Below, piece after piece: positions 1 through 5,122 of a DNA stretch of 5,331 nt. A program made the translations under genes and the position numbers. This DNA comes from Nitrospira sp. (GTDB lineage Bacteria; Nitrospirota; Nitrospiria; Nitrospirales; Nitrospiraceae). The stretch is taken from NCBI GenBank assembly GCA_025935475.1, contig JAICVE010000224.1, forward strand, positions 1 through 5,331, in the 5' to 3' direction. The notes below the pieces were generated by a model, which ran no database searches, was not told the origin of the DNA, and saw only the letters and a program-made list of their open reading frames with translations. Each line of letters opens with the position of its first letter. Position 1 is the first letter of the stretch.

Positions 1-105
1 CATATTCAGCCGAGTGAGGATGCGACGGTGGTTAGCCCGAAAAAAGCGACACGGATGGATCGAGCCCCAACTTTAAAACGAAGTGCATGAAAAGAAGGCA
101 AGATC
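1..105. other. Upstream region of the DUF748 gene
   Basis: Non-coding as far as I can see. It holds the ribosome binding site AAGAAGG at 92-98. An AT-rich patch at 71-78 (CTTTAAAA) could be a -10 element, but no convincing -35 element lies at the right distance. The left part may belong to an upstream gene's control or tail region cut off by the window edge. Confidence 0.4.
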
Positions 106-1683
106 ATGGTACGAAGACATCGGTGGTGGGCGATCGGGGGGTTCATCGTCAGTCTTATCGTCGTGACGCTCATCCTGGCCTCTGTCCTTCTCACAGGTCC
201 CCTCAAACGTTATGCGGAAGACCAGGCGGCCCAGCGACTAGCGGATTATGACGTCCGGATCGGCAGCATTCACATTCATCCTTTCAGGTTGGCGCTAGAA
301 GTAAACGATGTCATCGTGCGCCAACGCGCACATCCTGAACCGCCGCTGGCGACGATTCCCAGCCTTGTGGCGGATGCTCGTTTCTTGCCTTTATTGACGG
401 GGACTCTGGACCTAGATTTGCGCATCGACCGCCCTGCGCTCTCTGCCACAGGTGAGCAGGTCGACAAGATGATGCATACCGAAGACAAAGAAGAAATCAA
501 AGAGGAGGCCGCTGCCTGGCAAGACACGATACGAGGCATGCTGCCGGTGCGTCTATCGCTCTCTATTTCACAAGGAGAGATCACTTACACAAGTAAGCCG
601 TCGGTGGTTCCCATCCATATAGAACAATTTGAGATTGTCGCAGACAATGTGACGAACCGGACAGACGGCGACGACATGTATCCTTCCGTGCTCCGGGTCA
701 GCGGGCGACTTCCCGACCAGGCAGAGCTCGCCCTGAATGGCCGTGCGGATTTTCTGGCCAAGCCTGACCCCCGCGTCAAAGGAGAGATCCAAATCAAACA
801 TTTCTCGTTAACAAACTTGATGCCGGTATCCGGACAGTACAATGTGCAACTCCAGCAAGGCGCCCTTGATGTGATTGGTCATGTGCAACACTCAGGCAAT
901 ACGACCGTGATCGACATCAACCAATTTACTCTTGAGGGCGTCAAGGCCGATTATGTCCATTCGGCTCAGACGAAGCAGAAGGAAGCCGCACGTGCGAAGA
1001 AAGGGGCAGAGAAGGTGAAGGAAGCCCATCAAGATCCTACGCTCGTGTTGAAAGTTACCCACGGCAAGATACTGCACAGCGATGTCGGCTTTATCAATAA
1101 AGCGTCGTCGCCGGATTATCGGGTGTTTTTCTCCGACTTGGATCTCGATGTCGACCATTTCAGCAATCGGCCGGAGGAAGGAATGGGACAGATGACACTG
1201 ACAGGCAAATTCATGGGCAGCGGGCCGACGACCGTCACCGGATCATTCCGACCCGAAAAGCCGAACCCTGATTTCGACCTTCACGTGCGCATCGTTAAGA
1301 CGCAAGTCCAGACGCTCAATCAACTGTTACGGGCCCATGGACAGCTCGATACGACAGGAGGCACGTTTGCCTTCTTTAGCGAAATGACTGTCAAAAACAA
1401 TCACATCGACGGCTATGTCAAACCATTCTTGAAGGATGTCGAAGTATATGATCCCGAGCAAGATAAAGATAAGGCGGCGTCGCACAAAATGTACGAAGCG
1501 GTTGTCGGAGGGGTACTCGCTTTATTTACAAACAGCTCAACCGGGCAAGTGGTTACCGAAACCAGTGTCACAGGCCCCGTGGAGAACCCAAAGGAAGATA
1601 CGTGGCAGATAATTGGAAAGCTTGTGCAGAATGCTTTCTTCAAGGCGATTCTTCCAGGCTTTGCAAAGAGCATTGCAGGTTGA
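106..1683 (+). CDS. DUF748 / AsmA-like membrane-anchored periplasmic protein
   Basis: A 525-residue protein. A basic N-terminus (Arg3, Arg4, Arg6) is followed by one hydrophobic segment at about residues 8-30, so it is probably an inner-membrane signal anchor with the rest in the periplasm. The next stretch (about 31-110) has the DUF748 pattern: a 'DYDVRIGSIHIHPFRLALEV' block, then a 'FLPLLTGTLDLDLRIDRPAL' block. A second such block (about 312-345) contains 'SPDYRVFFSDLDLDVDHFSN'. Alternating polar/hydrophobic strands fit the beta-groove fold of AsmA-like proteins, several of which are linked to lipid transport between membranes or to outer-membrane assembly; that role here is inference. A Lys/Glu/Ala-rich insert (about 285-311) separates the two halves. 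The start is supported by an AAGAAGG site at 92-98, seven bases upstream, and by an in-frame TGA at 88-90. Family call is fairly secure; exact function unknown. Confidence 0.85.
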   Translation: MVRRHRWWAIGGFIVSLIVVTLILASVLLTGPLKRYAEDQAAQRLADYDVRIGSIHIHPFRLALEVNDVIVRQRAHPEPPLATIPSLVADARFLPLLTGTLDLDLRIDRPALSATGEQVDKMMHTEDKEEIKEEAAAWQDTIRGMLPVRLSLSISQGEITYTSKPSVVPIHIEQFEIVADNVTNRTDGDDMYPSVLRVSGRLPDQAELALNGRADFLAKPDPRVKGEIQIKHFSLTNLMPVSGQYNVQLQQGALDVIGHVQHSGNTTVIDINQFTLEGVKADYVHSAQTKQKEAARAKKGAEKVKEAHQDPTLVLKVTHGKILHSDVGFINKASSPDYRVFFSDLDLDVDHFSNRPEEGMGQMTLTGKFMGSGPTTVTGSFRPEKPNPDFDLHVRIVKTQVQTLNQLLRAHGQLDTTGGTFAFFSEMTVKNNHIDGYVKPFLKDVEVYDPEQDKDKAASHKMYEAVVGGVLALFTNSSTGQVVTETSVTGPVENPKEDTWQIIGKLVQNAFFKAILPGFAKSIAG

Positions 1684-1712
1684 GAATCTCATCGGGGCCA
1701 ATCAGTCGTCCT

Positions 1713-1731
1713 ATGCCTTGATATAAGGCAT
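1713..1731 (+). terminator. Short hairpin after the DUF748 gene, possible weak terminator
   Basis: ATGCCTT (1713-1719) and AAGGCAT (1725-1731) form a perfect 7-base stem with loop GATAT, beginning 30 bases after the DUF748 stop codon. It is followed by CTGCTTTCTT, which is T-rich but interrupted, so it is at best a weak intrinsic terminator. The right arm can instead pair with a distant copy of the left arm at 1835-1843, so it may belong to a longer regulatory structure. Confidence 0.35.
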
Positions 1732-1867
1732 CTGCTTTCTTGGCCGCTTCCCTCATTACCCCTGAGAGACAGGATTGCGACGCTGACTCTACCGGTGATC
1801 GCTCAGGGGAACTCACTACACGACCAACTCTCTAAGATGCCTTTAATGGCTTCTTAATCTTGTTAAG
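1725..1867 (+). promoter_or_regulatory. Candidate structured leader upstream of the lipoprotein gene
   Basis: Four pairings are visible. AAGGCATCT (1725-1733) pairs perfectly with AGATGCCTT (1835-1843). This encloses CCCCTGAG (1759-1766) pairing perfectly with CTCAGGGG (1802-1809) across 35 bases. A local hairpin pairs 1833-1841 with 1848-1856 (eight of nine positions, loop TTTAAT). CTTAA (1853-1857) pairs with TTAAG (1863-1867), ending 10 bases before the ribosome binding site. The long-range helix competes with the 1713-1731 hairpin and the 1833-1856 hairpin, and the latter competes with 1853-1867. Whether the region is transcribed is unknown. It matches no riboswitch class I recognise. Confidence 0.35.
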
Positions 1868-1877
1868 TTATGCTCTG

Positions 1878-1884
1878 AAGGGAG
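1878..1884 (+). promoter_or_regulatory. Ribosome binding site that sets the lipoprotein start
   Basis: AAGGGAG lies six bases before the ATG at 1891. This favours 1891 over the internal ATG at 1978, which has no well-spaced site and would leave a very short signal peptide without a basic start. Confidence 0.65.
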
Positions 1885-1890
1885 TTTCAC

Positions 1891-2649
1891 ATGCACCTTA
1901 CTGTCCATCCCTGCTTAGACCCTTGCCGCCTTGGGTCACTATTGGGATCACTTCAACAAAGGTTAGTATCCACGACGATGTTGTTGTCTTTTTTCACCCT
2001 AACTGGGTGTGCGGGCGTTAATGTTGTGATGTTATCCACTGAAAGCTTTCCTCCCGAAACTGAACACATCCAAGCGCTCGAACGGGAGCCCATCCGGCCT
2101 CATGTGCAAATCGCCATTTTGACCGTGGATAGTCTGTGGCTGAGCGAGAACTCAAGGCGTGAGAAAATCCTTAAGAAAGCCGGCACGCTTGGAGCTGATG
2201 CCGTGATATTTGGAGCCCTTCGCTTGCGACCACAAAACGAATCCAATCGCCCCGATAACCAAGTCTCCCCTTCGCCCTCCTCGCCTCCAGACGAGAAGCC
2301 AGTCCCTGACGACCTACACTCGTCCCTTCAAGATGCCAGTAGTGATGGCGATGTCAAAATTGTCCTCGCACGTGGCGGCCGCGGAGGAGGTCGTAGTCCA
2401 GGAGGATATAGGGGTTGGGGTGGAAGGAGACCTTGGTGGGGCGGCTATTACGGACCTTCTTGGGGCTACTACGGTCCTTACTACGCGCCGTGGGGTTATG
2501 GATTCGCTCCGGGATCGTGGAGATATGGTCCGTATTGGAGAGGAGGCTACTACAACTCTCTGCCATATTCGACCTATGGCGTTTACCCTGATTATGGGTA
2601 CGGATACGTGAATACGGTGACAGTGGGAACGGCGATTCGATACAAATAG
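1891..2649 (+). CDS. Predicted lipoprotein with Gly/Tyr/Trp-rich C-terminal tail
   Basis: A 252-residue protein whose family I do not recognise with certainty. Residues 25-39 are a hydrophobic stretch ending in a lipobox, Leu37-Thr38-Gly39-Cys40, so Cys40 is the probable lipidated residue after cleavage by signal peptidase II. The n-region is unusually long, with Arg13 and Arg24. A compact domain at about 65-113 contains 'IAILTVDSLWLSENSRREKI' and then 'KKAGTLGADAVIFGALRLRP'. The 'LGADAV' motif recurs in several small envelope lipoproteins, with no function I can assign. A Pro/Ser-rich linker (about 114-150) leads to a low-complexity tail (161-252) with 25 Gly, 19 Tyr and 7 Trp in 92 residues; it opens with an Arg/Gly-rich patch. 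Such tails may bind surfaces or cell wall, or form flexible extracellular segments; this is inference. It stands alone, convergent with the flavoprotein gene. Confidence 0.75.
   Translation: MHLTVHPCLDPCRLGSLLGSLQQRLVSTTMLLSFFTLTGCAGVNVVMLSTESFPPETEHIQALEREPIRPHVQIAILTVDSLWLSENSRREKILKKAGTLGADAVIFGALRLRPQNESNRPDNQVSPSPSSPPDEKPVPDDLHSSLQDASSDGDVKIVLARGGRGGGRSPGGYRGWGGRRPWWGGYYGPSWGYYGPYYAPWGYGFAPGSWRYGPYWRGGYYNSLPYSTYGVYPDYGYGYVNTVTVGTAIRYK
2443..2478 (+). repeat. GYYGP coding repeat within the lipoprotein tail
   Basis: Residues 185-189 and 192-196 both read GYYGP, seven residues apart. The DNA copies differ only at third codon positions (TAT/TAC and GGA/GGT). A looser continuation, YYAPWGYG, follows at 197-204. 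Silent differences between copies suggest the protein sequence has been kept. Confidence 0.7.
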
Positions 2650-2656
2650 TCCAACC

Positions 2657-2692
2657 GCGGGTCCAATTCAATAAATCACCGGTCAAACCCGC
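2657..2692. repeat. Weak inverted repeat in the convergent gap
   Basis: GCGGGT (2657-2662) and ACCCGC (2687-2692) form a six-base inverted repeat around a 24-base loop, between the two converging genes (gap 2650-2766). No T-run follows on either strand, so it is not a convincing intrinsic terminator. The rest of the gap is AT-rich and shows nothing else I can name. Confidence 0.3.
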
Positions 2693-2766
2693 AAGTGCTA
2701 CAAACAGAGAGTAACATTTAACAAACACGTTATTTCATCTTCTCATGAGCCAACAGATATTAAGTT

Positions 2767-3705
2767 TTACGAGTGAGCCCATTGAGGAAGCCGATGTTCT
2801 GTAAGTGTTTCTTCGAACAAGTCCCGATTGATTGCCTGTGCGGCAATTGCACCTTGGCCTGCCGCGATGATCATCTGACAGTTCGCCGTCGTCACACAGC
2901 CTGCCGCATAGAGGTTGGGAACGCTCGTTCTTAAACAGTGATCCACCACGATTTGACCATCAGCAGTCAATTCTGCTCCCACGCTTCTTACGAGATCGCT
3001 ATGGCAAATGTCGCCCCGTGTCACAAACGCCGCGTCAATATTAAGGCTTGCACCATTATCGAATCGCAGTGAAGTGATCTGCCCATCCTCATGCTCAACT
3101 GTATGGATGCGTTCCTTTTGAATCATGACCTGATATTCCATCAGCCAGCCATGATGGCTGGAATCCCATACCGGGGTCTGTCCGTTGGTACAAATGGTCA
3201 CGCTGGGCGAAAACAGCAACATAGCAAGCGCATAATCAGCCGCTTCATTGTTGCAGCCGAGGATGACGATTCGTTTTCCTTGAACCCGGTACGCATCACA
3301 ATCCTTGCAGAAAAACAGGCTATGACCCAAGCACTCTTTTACGCCAGGAATGTTCGGAGGCAAATGGGTTAAGCCTGTGGCGATGAGCACACGCCGTGCC
3401 CGATATCGGTGGCCTTGTCCGATCAGCTCAAAGCAGTGCTCGTTTTGTTGCAGCGACTGAATCTCATCGTGCACGACCTCCACATGAAACTGTCCTACCT
3501 GTTTTATTCCTCGGTCGAGAAGTTCACTGCCATCAATACCATCGGGAAACCCGAGATAGTTTTGGACATCCGGTTCCCATTTGGCCATGGAACGTTCTGA
3601 ATGGATGAGCACTGGTTTACGACGCGCGCGTCCGAGATAGATTGCTGCCGATAGACCAGCCAATCCACCTCCCACGATGACCACTTCGAGTTTCTGGTCT
3701 TTCAT
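2767..3705 (-). CDS. Thioredoxin-reductase-like NAD(P)/FAD-dependent dithiol oxidoreductase
   Basis: A 312-residue cytoplasmic flavoprotein, the usual length for low-molecular-weight thioredoxin reductases. The FAD-binding fold opens with GGGLAG (residues 12-17), and the ATG motif is at 109-111. The redox pair is Cys133-Lys-Asp-Cys136, followed by Asp137, which matches the proton-relay Asp of classical 'CATCD' enzymes. The NAD(P) domain follows: its nucleotide motif reads GCNNEA (150-155) instead of GGGDSA, and the next strand ends in TNG (173-175) where classical enzymes have the HRR motif that grips the NADPH 2'-phosphate. The C-terminal FAD motif is AAGCV (267-271), with Cys270 in place of the usual Asp. 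The partner is unknown and need not be thioredoxin; a small-thiol or other dithiol reductase/oxidase is possible. The ATG at 3705 lacks a clear ribosome binding site, but the FAD motif at residue 12 and the nearby upstream stop leave no better start. Confidence 0.85.
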   Translation of the reverse strand: MKDQKLEVVIVGGGLAGLSAAIYLGRARRKPVLIHSERSMAKWEPDVQNYLGFPDGIDGSELLDRGIKQVGQFHVEVVHDEIQSLQQNEHCFELIGQGHRYRARRVLIATGLTHLPPNIPGVKECLGHSLFFCKDCDAYRVQGKRIVILGCNNEAADYALAMLLFSPSVTICTNGQTPVWDSSHHGWLMEYQVMIQKERIHTVEHEDGQITSLRFDNGASLNIDAAFVTRGDICHSDLVRSVGAELTADGQIVVDHCLRTSVPNLYAAGCVTTANCQMIIAAGQGAIAAQAINRDLFEETLTEHRLPQWAHS

Positions 3706-3858
3706 TTCGCCACAGAAGATAAAAAGATGCCCTTACCTATGGGTTCATGACGATCTGGATGCCTTCGGATATGATGTGTGACAACAACACTTGGATCGAT
3801 ATCTCCTTTCGGAAACCTTTCACCACATCTTCAACAATGGTGAGCGCTGGTGTCGGTA
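3706..3858 (-). other. Gap between DUF4142 and oxidoreductase genes
   Basis: 153 bases with no supported gene. On the minus strand it contains AAAGGAG (3809 down to 3803), then, 12 bases later, a GTG-started 17-codon frame running from 3790 to a TAG at 3737. A CTTTTTATC patch lies 14-22 bases before the oxidoreductase start. No clear hairpin plus T-run terminator separates the two genes, so read-through from DUF4142 is plausible. Confidence 0.4.
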
Positions 3859-4380
3859 CTATTTGGCTTGGTCGAGTCCAAGGACATCTGAGACCCGTTC
3901 CGCTTTCTTGAGGTGGACTGCCAGGATCGGCAGTGTCGTCTCTGCCCATTGCTTCAGTCTTGCGTTGTGTGACATCGCCGCATTTTCAAACTCCTTAAGA
4001 TCTTTTCGATGATCATTGAGCAGGTAGGCAATGAATGCTTCATCGAATTCTTTGCCGGATAGATGGGACAATCGCTGTTGTTGTGTTTTTTGTTTGGCGT
4101 CGAGCTGAACAGGGAGGTAGATCCCTTCCTTTGCGGACAGCTCTTGTAGTTCTTGGCCCGCATACTGATGGTCTTCAATGATCTCCGCGCCATAGTCCTT
4201 CACTTCCTTGCTAGAAGCCTTCTTGACTGCTAACTTCCCGAGCGCAACTACCGCCAACTGGCCCTGGGCTGCCTTCTGTAGGAACGCCACTTCATTGGCA
4301 TCTAGTTTTTGAGCGGCCCACAGCGGAGTCGTGGTGAAACAGGTGGTGACGCTCACTGCGATGAACAAGTAACGGGCCAT
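3859..4380 (-). CDS. Exported DUF4142 family protein (ferritin-like fold)
   Basis: A 173-residue protein with a signal peptide at about 1-22 (ending PLWA before AQK), so it is probably periplasmic after cleavage. The mature part follows the DUF4142 pattern in order: helix 1 with 'FLQKAAQGQLAVVALGKLA' (33-51), 'VKDYGAEIIEDH' ending in His71, 'LSGKEFDEAFIAYLLNDH' ending in His124, then 'LKQWAETTLPILAVHLKKAE' with His156. DUF4142 is placed with ferritin-like four-helix bundles; biochemical function is poorly known. In my recollection the helix-1 motif usually carries Glu where this protein has Val44 and Ala46, so metal binding may be altered. The start is supported by TGGAGG four bases upstream. 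It is divergent from the hemerythrin gene and upstream of, and co-directional with, the flavoprotein gene. Confidence 0.88.
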   Translation of the reverse strand: MARYLFIAVSVTTCFTTTPLWAAQKLDANEVAFLQKAAQGQLAVVALGKLAVKKASSKEVKDYGAEIIEDHQYAGQELQELSAKEGIYLPVQLDAKQKTQQQRLSHLSGKEFDEAFIAYLLNDHRKDLKEFENAAMSHNARLKQWAETTLPILAVHLKKAERVSDVLGLDQAK

Positions 4381-4384
4381 GGAG

Positions 4385-4390
4385 CCTCCA
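4385..4390 (-). promoter_or_regulatory. Ribosome binding site of the DUF4142 gene
   Basis: TGGAGG on the minus strand, four bases before the ATG at 4380. The spacing is rather short but the match is good, and it fixes the start directly before a clean signal peptide. Confidence 0.6.
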
Positions 4391-4418
4391 TTCGATGATC
4401 TGGCAGCAGCCTTGCTGT

Positions 4419-4447
4419 ACTATGGAACAGCCATTCATGTGAGAAAA
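4419..4447 (-). promoter_or_regulatory. Tentative promoter for the DUF4142 gene
   Basis: On the minus strand TTTTCT (4447-4442) and CATAGT (4424-4419) are exactly 17 bases apart, about 38 bases before the start codon. They match the -35 consensus at three of six and the -10 consensus at four of six positions. The placement is good but the match is weak. A five-base hairpin (CAGCA/TGCTG, 4404-4417) lies over the expected transcript start. Confidence 0.25.
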
Positions 4448-4496
4448 CTAGTAATGGCCCAAGAGTAAGCGAGTCTTCCTTGGTGCTTCCGCATAT

Positions 4497-4514
4497 CCTA
4501 GGAGGTGACCTAGG
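4497..4514. promoter_or_regulatory. CCTAGG-N6-CCTAGG inverted repeat containing a perfect SD sequence
   Basis: CCTAGG at 4497-4502 and 4509-4514 are each palindromic and also form an inverted repeat around AGGTGA. Across the left arm and spacer, 4500-4508 reads AGGAGGTGA, a nine-base complement to the usual 16S rRNA 3' end. No ATG, GTG or TTG follows at a workable distance. It lies in the divergent region between DUF4142 and hemerythrin, so an operator or an RNA hairpin are both possible. Confidence 0.4.
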
Positions 4515-4551
4515 CGCGGTTCTTCTCCTGCCAAGTCATAATGAATCAAAC

Positions 4552-4570
4552 CTACACGCATCTACACGCA
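4552..4570 (+). repeat. Tandem 10-base direct repeat before the hemerythrin gene
   Basis: CTACACGCA occurs at 4552-4560 and 4562-4570, a period of 10 bases or about one DNA turn. It ends two bases before the ribosome binding site. A possible -10 element, CATAAT, lies just upstream at 4537-4542 but has no good -35 partner. If that promoter is real, the repeat would be in the 5' untranslated region. Confidence 0.5.
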
Positions 4571-4572
4571 AT

Positions 4573-4580
4573 AAGGAGGG
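4573..4580 (+). promoter_or_regulatory. Strong ribosome binding site of the hemerythrin gene
   Basis: AAGGAGGG lies eight bases before the ATG at 4589. This is the best site in the window and decides the start, just before the HHE domain. Confidence 0.75.
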
Positions 4581-4588
4581 TCTAGCTC

Positions 4589-5122
4589 ATGGGGATTTTT
4601 ACGTCAAATCCATTGTTCGAAATGTTGAAGAAAGACCACGCGAAGGTGAAGGAATTGTTCGACCAATTCGAAAAAGCCACCGATCGGCGAACAAAGGCGC
4701 GCCTTGTTCAAGAAACGTTACTCGAGCTTGATGTACATGCCACGTTGGAAGAACGGCTCATCTATCCTGCAATTCGTGAGGAAATTGACGCAGAAGATTT
4801 AATGGACGAAGCGTTGGAGGAACATCACGTCGCGCACACCCTGATGAACGAATTAAAACGTATGTCACCCGGTGATGATCGGTATGACGCCAAGTTCACC
4901 GTCTTAGGGGAAAATATCAAACACCATGTGAAGGAGGAGGAGGGCTCGATGTTCCCCGAAGCGGAGAAAGCTGATTTAAACTGGGAAGAGTTGGCTCAGC
5001 AAGCGATGGAACGGAAGGAAGCGTTCAAAGCAAGAAAAAGCGGCAGTAGGGCAAAAGGAAAGAGCGCAAGAGCAAAGGCAGGGAGAAAATCACGTGCTCC
5101 ACAGTTAAGGAAGGCCGCTTAA
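4589..5122 (+). CDS. Hemerythrin HHE domain protein with basic C-terminal tail
   Basis: A 177-residue soluble protein without a signal peptide. Residues 8-125 form a hemerythrin-like four-helix bundle with the expected di-iron ligand pattern: His17 (KKDH), His50-x3-Glu54 (VHATLE), His79/His80 (EEHH) with His83, and His112/His113 followed by Glu116-Glu118 (HHVKEEE), then MFPEAE. Such proteins bind a di-iron centre and handle oxygen, nitric oxide, peroxide or iron; which applies here cannot be read from the sequence. Residues 147-177 form a tail with 13 Lys/Arg in 31 residues and no acidic residue, rich in Ala, Ser and Gly and resembling histone H1-like tails, so nucleic-acid binding is possible. 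Arginine codons switch from CGN in the core to mostly AGA/AGG in the tail. It is divergent from the DUF4142 gene. Confidence 0.9.
   Translation: MGIFTSNPLFEMLKKDHAKVKELFDQFEKATDRRTKARLVQETLLELDVHATLEERLIYPAIREEIDAEDLMDEALEEHHVAHTLMNELKRMSPGDDRYDAKFTVLGENIKHHVKEEEGSMFPEAEKADLNWEELAQQAMERKEAFKARKSGSRAKGKSARAKAGRKSRAPQLRKAA

Noticed and set aside
1759..1809. Known riboswitch or T-box in the lipoprotein leader
   Set aside because: I could not match the conserved core of any class I know; only the base-pairing arms are notable.
2210..2611. 133-codon plus-strand frame inside the lipoprotein gene
   Set aside because: It is an out-of-frame shadow. The repeats within this region vary only at third positions of the lipoprotein frame, showing which frame is real.
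2354..2728. 124-codon open frame on the minus strand opposite the lipoprotein tail
   Set aside because: It is antisense to a Gly/Tyr-rich gene with a good ribosome binding site and lipobox, and its translation has no recognisable domain.
2650..2766. Bidirectional terminator between the converging genes
   Set aside because: The only inverted repeat has a six-base stem, a 24-base loop and no T-run on either side.
3737..3949. 70-codon minus-strand frame across the end of DUF4142
   Set aside because: Most of it is a shadow of the DUF4142 C-terminal coding region. Only its last 17 codons are mentioned, as a weak leader-peptide candidate.
4448..4584. Cluster of CTAG tetranucleotides in the divergent promoter region
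   Set aside because: CTAG also occurs several times inside genes in this window (for example near 237, 293, 411 and 4210), so the clustering is not distinctive.
4480..4731. 83-codon plus-strand frame overlapping the hemerythrin start
   Set aside because: It begins with TTG, has no ribosome binding site before it, and overlaps a hemerythrin gene with a strong start and clear domain.
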